From contig NC_014734.1 in assembly GCF_000183135.1 (NCBI RefSeq), positions 2,170,001-2,234,000 on the forward strand: a stretch of 64,000 nt of DNA, written 5' to 3'. Source of the stretch: Paludibacter propionicigenes WB4 (GTDB taxonomy: Bacteria > Bacteroidota > Bacteroidia > Bacteroidales > Paludibacteraceae). This document shows positions 1 to 8,398 of the stretch, piece by piece (the stretch's first letter is position 1; each line of letters opens with the position of its first letter). The position numbers and the translations under genes were made by a program. The notes beneath the pieces are model-generated. The model searched no databases, was not told the DNA's origin, and saw nothing but the letters and a program-made list of their open reading frames with translations.

Positions 1-1
1 A

Positions 2-1132
2 GCCACCCAACCGGAATTAAGACCAGTTCATCAAATAATAAAACTAACCGGTGAAAACGGTTACATTCCATTTCACTTTCAAAAAGCAGCAGAATATAAA
101 ATACTGAGTGAGCAAAACAGCTACAACTTTAAAGGGCTCGAAGATATGGAACTCTCCACGCAGCTTCTTCTTCGCGAAGCGGTAAGACGAGGTGTTAGCT
201 TTGAGATTTTAGATAGAGCAGAAAATTTTGTTCGTCTAAAGCGAGATGGAAATATTCAGTATGTGCGTCAGGCTACCAAAACATCGCTCGACAATTATTC
301 CAGCATTCTGGCTATGGAAAACAAAGTAGTTACAAAACTGATACTGGAAGAACATAAAATCAGAGTACCCAAAGGATTAAATTATACCGACAAAGCCAGC
401 GCTAAAGCCGATTTCAATTATTTTAGAGATACAGCCGTGGTTATTAAACCCAAATCTACAAATTTTGGACTCGGAATAACTATCATTAAAGAAAATAGCG
501 ATCACCTTATTTATGAACGAGCCATCGATATAGCATTTGAGCAAGATGCGAGCATACTGATCGAGGAATTTATTGATGGAAAAGAATTTAGAATATTCGT
601 TATGAATGACGAAGTAGTCGGTATCTTACATCGAGTACCAGCTAATGTAACCGGCGACGGAGTACTTTCGATTCGTGAACTTGTGATTGAAAAAAATAAA
701 GATACATTGCGCGGTAAAGGTTATCACACACCGCTGGAGAAAATTCAACTCGGCGAAGCCGAATCTATTTTTCTCAAAGCTCAGGATAAAGACTTTGACT
801 ATGTTCCTCGGGTAGATGAAGTCGTATTTTTACGTGAGAATTCAAACATCAGTACGGGTGGCGACAGCATTGATTTCACGGACGAGATTCCAGCCTCCTA
901 TAAAAAAATAGCCGTAAAAGCGGCTCAGGCTTTAGGAGTAAAAATCACAGGGTTAGACATGATTATCCCTGATTATAAGCAGGAAGCAACTGAAGACAAT
1001 TACGCTATAATTGAATTAAATTTCAATCCCGCAATACACATTCATTGCCATCCGTATAAAGGTAAAAACCGACGGTTGAATGAAAAATTGCTGGATATGC
1101 TGGGATATCCGGCTTTAAATCAACTTCCCTAG
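2..1132 (+). CDS. gshF: Glutathione biosynthesis bifunctional protein GshF, C-terminal part (5' end outside window)
   Basis: This is the ATP-grasp (glutathione synthetase-like) half of GshF, the fused glutamate-cysteine ligase/glutathione synthetase that makes glutathione or gamma-glutamylcysteine in the cytoplasm. The reading frame is open from base 2, so the ATG at 146 (in ...GLEDMELST...) is internal and not a start. ATP-grasp features are visible: the lysine-rich strand VVIKPKSTNFGLG, the acidic pair ILIEEFIDGKEFR, and the metal-binding end AIIELNFNPAIHIH. The N-terminal ligase domain lies outside the window. The ars gene follows after 37 nt, so glutathione synthesis and arsenite export may be co-transcribed. 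Family assignment is from recognised sequence; loss of the 5' end is only a window effect. Confidence 0.9.
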   Translation, partial: ATQPELRPVHQIIKLTGENGYIPFHFQKAAEYKILSEQNSYNFKGLEDMELSTQLLLREAVRRGVSFEILDRAENFVRLKRDGNIQYVRQATKTSLDNYSSILAMENKVVTKLILEEHKIRVPKGLNYTDKASAKADFNYFRDTAVVIKPKSTNFGLGITIIKENSDHLIYERAIDIAFEQDASILIEEFIDGKEFRIFVMNDEVVGILHRVPANVTGDGVLSIRELVIEKNKDTLRGKGYHTPLEKIQLGEAESIFLKAQDKDFDYVPRVDEVVFLRENSNISTGGDSIDFTDEIPASYKKIAVKAAQALGVKITGLDMIIPDYKQEATEDNYAIIELNFNPAIHIHCHPYKGKNRRLNEKLLDMLGYPALNQLP

Positions 1133-1169
1133 CTCACAACTAACAAAACATTGATATAAACTAAAAAAT

Positions 1170-2225
1170 ATGAAAACAAAACTAAAATTTCTTGACAGAT
1201 ACCTGACACTGTGGATATTCACAGCCATGTTTATAGGTGTTTTTGCCGGTTGGATTAGCCCGAATGTGGCGAAATTCTGGAATAGCTTCTCGGTAGGAAC
1301 TACGAACATTCCCATAGCCATCGGACTGATAATAATGATGTATCCACCACTGGCAAAAGTAAAGTATGAAGAACTGGGTGAAGTTTTTCGCAACACAAAA
1401 ATACTTGCTCTATCGCTGATTCAAAACTGGATTATTGGTCCGGTTTTGATGTTCGCACTGGCTGTTCTTCTCTTTAAGTTTTTCCCCGGAGAGAATAATT
1501 CCAACCTGCCTTATGTGTATGGAATAATAATGATAGGGCTGGCCCGATGCATTGCCATGGTGATAGTGTGGAACGACTTGGCTAAAGGCGATACTCAATA
1601 TGCCGCCGGTTTGGTTGCCTTCAACAGTGTATTTCAGGTGCTATTCTTCTCAGTCTATGCTTATTTCTTTATTGCCGTGGCACCTGCGTGGTTTGGCATT
1701 CCTACCAGCGATGCTGTTTCGAAAATAACGATTCAGCAGATAGCCGAGAGTGTTTTTATCTATTTAGGCATACCGTTTATTGCCGGATTTCTTACTCGTT
1801 TCGTGTTAGTGAGGGTAAAAAGCAAAGTGTGGTATCAGACCAAGTTTATACCTGCCATCAGCCCTCTAACGTTGATTGCTTTGCTATTCACCATAGTGGT
1901 TATGTTTTCGCTTAAGGGCGAATATATTGTAAAAATACCTCTGGATGTGGTTCTGGTAGCAATACCTCTGCTTATTTATTTTGTAATTATGTTTGTAGGC
2001 TCATTCTTTATGAGCAAAAAAGTGGGGGCTACTTACGCGCAATCCACTACCCTGTCGTTTACTGCTGCCAGCAATAATTTCGAATTGGCCATTGCTGTTG
2101 CGATTGCCATTTTTGGAATAAACTCGGGTGAAGCCTTTGCCGCCGTTATTGGTCCCTTGGTAGAAGTGCCCGTCATGATAGCTCTGGTTAATGTTGCTTT
2201 TCGGTTTAAGAAAAAGTGGTTTTGA
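1170..2225 (+). CDS. arsB: ACR3-family arsenite efflux transporter
   Basis: A polytopic inner-membrane protein of 351 residues, the normal length for ACR3 permeases, with about ten hydrophobic segments. It shows the ACR3 pattern [17 protein letters not shown] with the conserved cysteine at residue 127, needed for arsenite transport in studied members, and [11 protein letters not shown] in the second half. It exports As(III) or Sb(III) driven by the proton gradient. It lies 37 nt after gshF, and thiols such as glutathione often work with arsenic resistance. No arsR, arsC or arsM is seen beside it, so the determinant is minimal here. A perfect hairpin terminator follows 15 nt after the stop. 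Confidence 0.9.
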   Translation: MKTKLKFLDRYLTLWIFTAMFIGVFAGWISPNVAKFWNSFSVGTTNIPIAIGLIIMMYPPLAKVKYEELGEVFRNTKILALSLIQNWIIGPVLMFALAVLLFKFFPGENNSNLPYVYGIIMIGLARCIAMVIVWNDLAKGDTQYAAGLVAFNSVFQVLFFSVYAYFFIAVAPAWFGIPTSDAVSKITIQQIAESVFIYLGIPFIAGFLTRFVLVRVKSKVWYQTKFIPAISPLTLIALLFTIVVMFSLKGEYIVKIPLDVVLVAIPLLIYFVIMFVGSFFMSKKVGATYAQSTTLSFTAASNNFELAIAVAIAIFGINSGEAFAAVIGPLVEVPVMIALVNVAFRFKKKWF

Positions 2226-2240
2226 ATTCGTACAATAAAA

Positions 2241-2275
2241 CAAAGAAAGCCAACTATAATAGTTGGCTTTCTTTG
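2241..2275 (+). terminator. Perfect hairpin terminator after arsB
   Basis: A 16-bp perfect inverted repeat (2241-2256 with 2260-2275) with a 3-nt TAA loop, starting CAAAGAAAGCCAACTA. The rising arm is A-rich and the falling arm T-rich (GGCTTTCTTTG), so it can act in both directions. It separates plus-strand arsB from the minus-strand araC gene, which ends at 2327. Confidence 0.8.
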
Positions 2276-2326
2276 TTTACATAGTTCTGGCACAAAATAT
2301 AAGATTGAGTTTGAACAGCATCCATT

Positions 2327-3220
2327 TCAAATCATAATACGCATTTTGTGATAATTTTCTCTGAATTCTTTGGGCGTAAAACCTTTACGTTTTTTGAAAA
2401 TCCGATTAAAATTGGATAAATTATTGAAACCGCATTCGTAGCTTATTTCGGCTATTGTCTTTGAAGTTTCGACCAGGCAGCGCGAAGCAATACCCAAGCG
2501 CAGGTCATTCAGGTACTCGATATAATTTTTCCCGGTCCGCTTTTTCATAAACCGACTAAATGAAACTTCAGACATACTTACATGATTGGCTACATCCAGT
2601 AAGCGGATTTCCTTCTGATAGTTGTTGTTTAAAAAACTTATTACTTTTTGGATTCTGCGGCTTTCTGAGGAATCATCCTGATTAACAAATGTTCCCGTAC
2701 ATAAAATACGAGATTCTGTATCAAGTGATAGTTTATATAAAATAGTAAACAGATCGATTACTGAATAAAAGCCTTTCGAACTACTGGATAATATGTATAG
2801 ATCCTGTTTTATTAACTCAATTGTTTTTCTCGAAAAAACAATTCCTTTCTTTGCTTTCTCAAGCATTACCGCTATGGAGTGAAACTGCTTTTTCTTCAAT
2901 AAGCTGTCAAATAAAAGCTGTTTGTAAAAATGAATGGTGATTTCGTGAATTTCATCTGATGAGCAATGACCATTCATCCAAGCATGGCCCAAATTCTCAT
3001 TGCCAATCAAACAGAGTTCCAAATCGTCAATTTCTTCAATTGAATCGCCAATTAAACGACCGGCTCCTTTGCCATTTTCAATAAAGTTCAGTTCATATTC
3101 CGGATGCACATGTACAGGATATGTAAAATCCGACTTCACTCTGGAGTTAACAACAAAGCAGTCTTCGTCGGAAAGAAGTGTTACTTCGCGAAAGAGGTTA
3201 GATGGTTGCATAGTTATCAT
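2327..3220 (-). CDS. AraC-family transcriptional regulator
   Basis: An AraC/XylS regulator of about 297 residues. The N-terminal half has a cupin-like ligand-binding signature (HVHPEYELNFIENGKGAGRL). The C-terminal third carries the double helix-turn-helix: LLDVANHVSMSEVSFSRFMKK and TIAEISYECGFNNLSNFNRIFKK, then KGFTPKEFR. The frame extends six codons upstream to a TTG at 3238, but the ATG at 3220 (MITMQ) or 3211 is more likely. No convincing ribosome-binding site decides between them, which is normal for this phylum. It sits at the downstream end of the minus-strand mannan locus, which has no other regulator in view, so it is the best local candidate to control that locus. That role is inference. 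Confidence 0.85.
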   Translation of the reverse strand: MITMQPSNLFREVTLLSDEDCFVVNSRVKSDFTYPVHVHPEYELNFIENGKGAGRLIGDSIEEIDDLELCLIGNENLGHAWMNGHCSSDEIHEITIHFYKQLLFDSLLKKKQFHSIAVMLEKAKKGIVFSRKTIELIKQDLYILSSSSKGFYSVIDLFTILYKLSLDTESRILCTGTFVNQDDSSESRRIQKVISFLNNNYQKEIRLLDVANHVSMSEVSFSRFMKKRTGKNYIEYLNDLRLGIASRCLVETSKTIAEISYECGFNNLSNFNRIFKKRKGFTPKEFRENYHKMRIMI

Positions 3221-3340
3221 GATTCTATCAAGTTGCAATTGTACAAATTATCATTGAATAAACAATATAGGTTTTTATTAAAAAACAAATGCCGCCATTA
3301 GAACACTAATATAAGCAGATTCAAAGGCTATTTTCAATTT

Positions 3341-4336
3341 CTATTTATTCATTTCGCGAATAGAAGAACGACTGATTTTACCCCAGCTTTTCAACAGTCC
3401 ATCGTCCCAGTTTCCGGTAGAAGAAGCGCGTGGAAGTAACATCGAACAAGTTTCGTTCTTATCTGAAACTGACCATACACACCAACTTAATTTAGCTCTA
3501 TCCATCCAATCGATATACAGTTTCCATTCTGCTTGGTCAATCGGTCCATCTCCTGTCGCATCCATTCCGGCACATTCAGAAACAAAAATCGGGATTCCTT
3601 TTGCTATGACGGCATCAGTCTTGTCACGCAACCATTTCTTATGAGTCCCTGCATAAAAATGCATAGTATACATGATATTCTTTTGTCCAACGATTGGGTC
3701 ACCTGCAACAGAATCAATATCCTGATCCCAATGAGGAGAGCCCACAAGAATTATATTAGTAGGATCAATGGCACGAATCGTTGAAATAACTTCTTCTGAA
3801 TACTGTTTCACTACTTTCCATGAATAATAATCGGGCTCATTCCATATTTCGTAGATGACGTTCGGGCTATTTTTATACTTGGCAGCCATACCTGTGAAGA
3901 ATTTTTTTGCTTCAGCCGTATGTAGTTTATGGCTATGAAAATCAATCAATACATAAACTCCGTTCTTGATGGCAGCATCGATTACATTTGTCATGCATTT
4001 GAGTGCATAATCAGGATTTTCCAGATAGCTGTCGTCCAAACCCACGCCCATTGAAGCACGGATAACATTACATTTCCAGTCGGAAACAAGCCACTTTACA
4101 GCTCCCGCATTATAAAAACGTGGCCAAAGGTTATGCCATCCAAGGCTAGCACCATGAAGTGCCAGAGAATTTCCTTTTGAGTTTGATAACTGAGTACCAA
4201 TAACCTGAAGTTTGCCATTTAAGGCAACGGGAGAGTTTGCAGGAGGAATCTTTTTTGTTGTTTTCGATGTAGCATTACATAGCGTTATAGGCATCACAAC
4301 AATAAAAATCAAAGCAATTTTAGTTGAGAGTTTCAT
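3341..4336 (-). CDS. Secreted glycoside hydrolase family 5 (GH5_2-like) endo-beta-1,4-glucanase/mannanase
   Basis: A 331-residue single-domain GH5 enzyme with an N-terminal signal peptide (MKLSTKIALIFIVVMPITLC). The catalytic acid/base is Glu167 in IYEIWNEPD and the nucleophile is Glu254 in PIFVSECAGMDATGDG; the xSExxxxDATGDG arrangement is typical of subfamily GH5_2. The substrate ring motif RASMGV and the HFYAGTH segment are also present. Family members cut internal beta-1,4 bonds in cellulose or glucomannan. In this locus it would open the glucose-containing stretches of glucomannan, yielding cellobiose or Glc-Man for the GH94 phosphorylase. A Cys after the signal core (LCNATS) could make it a lipoprotein, but the lipobox is weak. 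Exact specificity cannot be read from sequence. Confidence 0.87.
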   Translation of the reverse strand: MKLSTKIALIFIVVMPITLCNATSKTTKKIPPANSPVALNGKLQVIGTQLSNSKGNSLALHGASLGWHNLWPRFYNAGAVKWLVSDWKCNVIRASMGVGLDDSYLENPDYALKCMTNVIDAAIKNGVYVLIDFHSHKLHTAEAKKFFTGMAAKYKNSPNVIYEIWNEPDYYSWKVVKQYSEEVISTIRAIDPTNIILVGSPHWDQDIDSVAGDPIVGQKNIMYTMHFYAGTHKKWLRDKTDAVIAKGIPIFVSECAGMDATGDGPIDQAEWKLYIDWMDRAKLSWCVWSVSDKNETCSMLLPRASSTGNWDDGLLKSWGKISRSSIREMNK

Positions 4337-4387
4337 TTTGTATATTATTTAAAGGTTATTCGAAAAATCAATTTGATATAAGAAAAA

Positions 4388-5584
4388 TCAATCGTGAATC
4401 CGATGCATTAATTCCAAACACATCCTCCCGTTATGGTAAGGACATTTCCAGAACCCGGCCTTATCATTGTTATTATCCACCTTACCGGTTGACGAAACCG
4501 ACCAATGCCATTCTCCATCTTCGGTATCGATAATGTTCGCTTTTATAAACTCCCAGGTAGCAAGTGTCTTCATGGCATAAGTTTCGTTTTTCGATAATTC
4601 ATACGCACTGAAAAAACCAACCATGGCTTCAGCTTGCGGCCACCAATCGCAGTTAGTATCAACGTGTCCGGTTGCTGAGTTTTTCTCGTTTACAATTGAG
4701 CCGTTTGATTGAATACCTTCCGCCGCCGCATCGGCAACCTTCAGTGCCACATCACGCACTGTCTTCAATACATCAGCATTACCAAGGACAACAGCGGCTT
4801 CTTCGAGTAACCATGCCGCTTCAATATCATGACCGTACGAAAACAAGGTTGATTTACAATTCCAGTTTTCATCGAAAAATAAATCAAGATGATATGTTTT
4901 CGAATTAATAATTTTGTTTAAAAATATATCAATCAGGTTTTTCAATTGCTTAGCCAGTTCTTCGTTCTTCCAGATGCGATATAAATTCGTATAAGCTTCC
5001 AGAATATGCAAATGCGTATTCATGGTTTTCTTTTCGTTAGCATCTTTCTCGCTTAAACGCAAATCTTCCAACAGAACCCACTCTTTGCTATAAGCTTCGA
5101 AATAGCCATTTTGCGTGGCATCAAAACTATATTTTTCGATTAAGCGAAAAAGATCGATAGCTTTATCCAAACATGCTGCATCGTTTGTAACACGGTAGTA
5201 TTCCACTAAAGCATATATGAAAAATGCCTGGCTGTAGATTTGTTTTTTTGTATCAACAGGAGATCCATCAGCATTCAACATCCAATAGGTTCCACCATTT
5301 TCGGTATCGAAGAAATACTGGAAGGCGTAATCCTTGGCACGTTTGGCATATTGTGTGTAAAGCGGAATGTTGAAATACAATGCAGCCGACGAAAATGTCC
5401 ACATAATGCGGGCATTCAATATGCCACCCTTGGGTGCATTAGATATCAGTTGGTTTCTCCCTGTCATCTGACCATAATAACCACCGTTTATATCATCAAT
5501 CATTTTATCCATCCAAAACGGAAGGATATTGTGCGTCAACTCTTCTTTAAGTTCTTGTTTGAGTTGAAGAAGTTCGTATTTCAT
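4388..5584 (-). CDS. ce: Cellobiose/mannobiose 2-epimerase (AGE family)
   Basis: A cytoplasmic (alpha/alpha)6-barrel protein of 398 residues, the usual length for cellobiose 2-epimerases. Conserved patterns include NTHLHILEAY, YGHDIEAAWLLEEAA, DWWPQAEAMVGFF and FWKCPYHNGRMC, with the histidine pair used for C2 proton transfer. It interconverts the reducing-end sugar of beta-1,4 disaccharides: cellobiose to Glc-Man, and mannobiose to Man-Glc. With the GH130 phosphorylase of this locus (catalytic Asp131) it forms the known Bacteroides mannan route, mannobiose to Man-Glc to mannose-1-phosphate plus glucose. It has no signal peptide, which fits a role after uptake. N-acetylglucosamine 2-epimerase is the family alternative, but context argues for the disaccharide enzyme. 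Confidence 0.88.
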   Translation of the reverse strand: MKYELLQLKQELKEELTHNILPFWMDKMIDDINGGYYGQMTGRNQLISNAPKGGILNARIMWTFSSAALYFNIPLYTQYAKRAKDYAFQYFFDTENGGTYWMLNADGSPVDTKKQIYSQAFFIYALVEYYRVTNDAACLDKAIDLFRLIEKYSFDATQNGYFEAYSKEWVLLEDLRLSEKDANEKKTMNTHLHILEAYTNLYRIWKNEELAKQLKNLIDIFLNKIINSKTYHLDLFFDENWNCKSTLFSYGHDIEAAWLLEEAAVVLGNADVLKTVRDVALKVADAAAEGIQSNGSIVNEKNSATGHVDTNCDWWPQAEAMVGFFSAYELSKNETYAMKTLATWEFIKANIIDTEDGEWHWSVSSTGKVDNNNDKAGFWKCPYHNGRMCLELMHRIHD

Positions 5585-5661
5585 ATTGTGTAGTAAACAA
5601 ATTCATTGTAAAAAGTAATCCGGCTGTTTATCACAACCTGCTTGCCAACACGCTTGGCTAG

Positions 5662-5829
5662 CTTGCTATTGCTTTTAGCAAGATTGCTAATTCCTTTAGA
5701 CACCTTGCTATTGCTTTTGGCAAGATTGCTAATCCCTTTAGTTATCTTGCTATTATTCCTGGCAAGCTCGCTAATGCTTTTAGCCATCTTGCTATTGCTT
5801 CTGGCAAGCTTGCTAATTCAATTAGCAAG
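5662..5829. repeat. Tandem array, exactly 4 x 42 nt, each unit made of two related 21-nt halves
   Basis: Four direct repeats of 42 nt start at 5662, 5704, 5746 and 5788. The first half of each unit has the arms CTTGC...GCAAG, able to form a 5-7 bp hairpin (5662-5668 with 5676-5682 in unit 1). The two 21-nt halves of unit 1 match at about 14 of 21 positions, so the basic period is 21 nt. The array fills most of the gap between the GH94 gene and the epimerase gene. It stays open in several frames on both strands because 42 is a multiple of three. I find no unique spacers. Confidence 0.9.
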
Positions 5830-5888
5830 CTATTTTATTACGTTTTATCTCTCCCATCGGTTTAAACCGGGAAGAGATAAAACCTTAT

Positions 5889-8327
5889 TTAATTCATAAC
5901 CACCTCTACTTTGTAAGTTCCACCTACAGGCATCAATGGGATAGTATTTCCTTCAATGGCTTTACCATCGACGGTTAATGAGGCAACACCCTTCATCGAT
6001 CCATTTGGATTTTTGACTTCGATCAGGTAAGTCGCTCCACGGAATTTACGGGTTACAGTAAAACCTTTCCATTCGGGGGCAATACAAGGTTCTATTCTCA
6101 AACCGTTGTAAGTGGGTTGAATTCCCAAAATGTACTGTGTAATGGCGTAATAGTTCCAGGCCGCCGTTCCGGTTAACCAGGAATTCTTCGCTTCACCCGG
6201 TTTGAAAGCGTCTTTACCGGCAATCATTTGGGCATACACGTAAGGCTCTACCTTGTGCAAATCGCTGATTTCTTCGGTGTACGAAGGACAAATTTTGCGG
6301 AAATACTCCCACGCTCTGTCGCCACGTCCCTGAACGGTTTCGCCAATAATAATCCACGGATTGTTGTGGCAAAATATACCCGCGTTTTCTTTGTAACCGG
6401 GAGGATAACTGGAAATTTCGCCATATTCGATATAATACTTTGTGTAGGCAGGATTATTGAGCACAATACCGTGTTCGCAGTCCAGACGTTCTTTTACTGA
6501 GTCCAGTGCCTTGGCTACCATGCCCTCTTCCAAACCAATGCCGGCCATAGTACACCATCCATTCGATTCGATAAAGATTTTACCTTCTTCGTTTTCATTA
6601 GACCCAATTTTATTCCCAAAATAATCGTACGCACGAATAAACCAGTCGCCATCCCATCCGTTCAACTTAATGGCTGCCACCATGGCATCAATATGTTGTT
6701 GAGCACGCGCCGCTTCTTCGGTTTTTCCAATTACTTTACACAATTCCACATAATCGCGACCGTACACCACAAAAAGTCCGGCAATCATTAAACTTTGCGC
6801 CTGACTGCCTTCCGATTTATTTTCGGTAGTCTGGAAGCTTTCGTTCGGATCGTTGGAGAAGCAGTTCAGGTTTAAACAATCGTTCCAATCGGCACGACCG
6901 CTCAATGGTAAACCGTGAGGTCCGAGGTTATTCACCACGTGATTGAACGAAACGGTGAGGTGATGGAAAAGTGAGACTTCCGAACCCACTTCATTATCAA
7001 ACGGAACAGGTTCATCCAAAATAGTGAAATCGCCCGATTCTTTGATATAAGCCGTTGTTCCGAGAATCAACCACATAGGGTCGTCGTTGAAACCTTGTCC
7101 GATCTCGTTGTTTCCCTTTTTGGTCAACGGTTGATATTGATGATAGCAACCGCCGTCGGGGAATTGCGTGGAAGCAATGTCGATGATACGTTCGCGGGCA
7201 CGTTCCGGAATCTGGTGTACAAAACCCACCAAATCCTGATTGGAATCGCGGAATCCCATTCCACGTCCGATACCGCTTTCGAAGAACGAAGCTGAACGCG
7301 AGAAACAGAAGGTAATCATACATTGGTATTGATTCCAAATGTTTACCATGCGATCCAGTTTTTCTTCGCCGGTTTTGATCGTGAATACATTCAATAAATT
7401 ATCCCAATAAGCGTTCAGTTCTGCAAGGGCAGCATCCACTTTGGCAGCTGTATCAAAACGCGCAATAGTGGCTTTCGCTTTGGTTTTATTGATGACGTTT
7501 TTACTTTCCCATTTCTCGTCTTGTGCATTTTCCACGTAACCCAACACGTACACCAACTCTTTCGATTCTCCCGGTTGCAATACTACTTCTACATAGTGCG
7601 AAGCGATAGGCGACCAACCGTGTGCTTCCGAGTTGCGCGGTGCACCTTCGAGTACGGTTTGTGGTTCGTCAAAACCATTGTACAAGCCAAAGAAAGTCTC
7701 GCGATCGGTATCAAAGCCCTGCATCGGTTCATTTACCGAGTAGTAAGCGAAATGGTCGCGACGTTCCTTGTATTCTGTTTTGTGATAAATCACCGAATCT
7801 TCTATTTCCACCTCACCGGTTGAGAAGTTACGTTGGAAGTTTTCCATATCGGTAGCTGCATTCCACAAACACCACTCCACGAAAGAGAAAATCTTCAGCG
7901 TTTTTACTTCGTTCGTGGTATTTCTAAGCGTCAGTTTTTGTACTTCGGCCCATGTTTTCAATGGCACAAAATACAAAGCCTCTGCTTCTACCCCGTTTTT
8001 CACCCCTTTGATGGTGGTGTAATTCATCCCGTGACGACACTCGTAGCTATCCAATTCCGTCTTACAGGGTTTCCAGCCCGGACTCCACACCGATTCTCCA
8101 TCGTTGATATAGAAGTATTTTCCACCACTGTCCATCGGTACATTATTGTAACGATAGCGTGTAATGCGGCGGAACTTGGCATCCTTATAAAAAGAATATC
8201 CACCACCGGTATTGGAAACTAAACTAAAAAAGTCCTCATTGCCGAGGTAATTAATCCAAGGCCATGGCGTACGTGGATTGGTAATGACGTATTCACGTCT
8301 GTTGTCATCGAAATGTCCGTATTTCAT
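5889..8327 (-). CDS. GH94 cellobiose phosphorylase (or related beta-glucan disaccharide phosphorylase)
   Basis: An 812-residue cytoplasmic enzyme without signal peptide, close to the length of characterised cellobiose phosphorylases. It begins [20 protein letters not shown], followed by the beta-sandwich domain ([20 protein letters not shown]). The (alpha/alpha)6 catalytic domain has [16 protein letters not shown] and the general-acid segment [14 protein letters not shown], where the Asp after RADWN is catalytic in the family. It cleaves Glc-beta-1,4-Glc with phosphate to give glucose-1-phosphate and glucose. In this locus it would handle cellobiose, or Glc-Man after epimerisation, released from glucomannan. 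The 42-nt repeat array follows its stop codon. Specificity for cellobiose rather than another beta-glucoside is inferred from context and overall likeness. Confidence 0.88.
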   Translation of the reverse strand: MKYGHFDDNRREYVITNPRTPWPWINYLGNEDFFSLVSNTGGGYSFYKDAKFRRITRYRYNNVPMDSGGKYFYINDGESVWSPGWKPCKTELDSYECRHGMNYTTIKGVKNGVEAEALYFVPLKTWAEVQKLTLRNTTNEVKTLKIFSFVEWCLWNAATDMENFQRNFSTGEVEIEDSVIYHKTEYKERRDHFAYYSVNEPMQGFDTDRETFFGLYNGFDEPQTVLEGAPRNSEAHGWSPIASHYVEVVLQPGESKELVYVLGYVENAQDEKWESKNVINKTKAKATIARFDTAAKVDAALAELNAYWDNLLNVFTIKTGEEKLDRMVNIWNQYQCMITFCFSRSASFFESGIGRGMGFRDSNQDLVGFVHQIPERARERIIDIASTQFPDGGCYHQYQPLTKKGNNEIGQGFNDDPMWLILGTTAYIKESGDFTILDEPVPFDNEVGSEVSLFHHLTVSFNHVVNNLGPHGLPLSGRADWNDCLNLNCFSNDPNESFQTTENKSEGSQAQSLMIAGLFVVYGRDYVELCKVIGKTEEAARAQQHIDAMVAAIKLNGWDGDWFIRAYDYFGNKIGSNENEEGKIFIESNGWCTMAGIGLEEGMVAKALDSVKERLDCEHGIVLNNPAYTKYYIEYGEISSYPPGYKENAGIFCHNNPWIIIGETVQGRGDRAWEYFRKICPSYTEEISDLHKVEPYVYAQMIAGKDAFKPGEAKNSWLTGTAAWNYYAITQYILGIQPTYNGLRIEPCIAPEWKGFTVTRKFRGATYLIEVKNPNGSMKGVASLTVDGKAIEGNTIPLMPVGGTYKVEVVMN

Positions 8328-8338
8328 AATTAGAAATG

Positions 8339-8358
8339 ACCCCTAGCCCCTAGGGGAA
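8339..8358 (-). repeat. Intergenic copy of the GC-rich mini-repeat
   Basis: On the minus strand the segment reads TTCCCCTAGGGGCTAGGGGT. It matches the 23-nt mini-repeat at 17837-17859 and 47447-47469 except for a 3-nt shorter centre and one base change. It lies in the short gap between the symporter and GH94 genes. Runs of CCCC and GGGG in otherwise AT-rich intergenic DNA make it stand out. Confidence 0.7.
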
Positions 8359-8398
8359 CAAGAGAAGTTAGTATTGTTTTATTTATTTTGAAGAATGC

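Noticed and set aside
146-1132. Independent ATP-grasp gene starting at ATG 146
   Set aside because: The frame is open from base 2 and the upstream residues fit GshF, so this ATG is internal to a gene cut by the window edge.
5662-5829. CRISPR array
   Set aside because: The repeats are directly adjacent with no unique spacers, the units vary, and no cas genes are in the window. The same applies to 15329-15510.
5642-5899. Leucine-rich plus-strand frame across the first array
   Set aside because: Its Leu/Ala composition results from the repeat sequence read in another frame; it would run into the GH94 gene end and has no start context.
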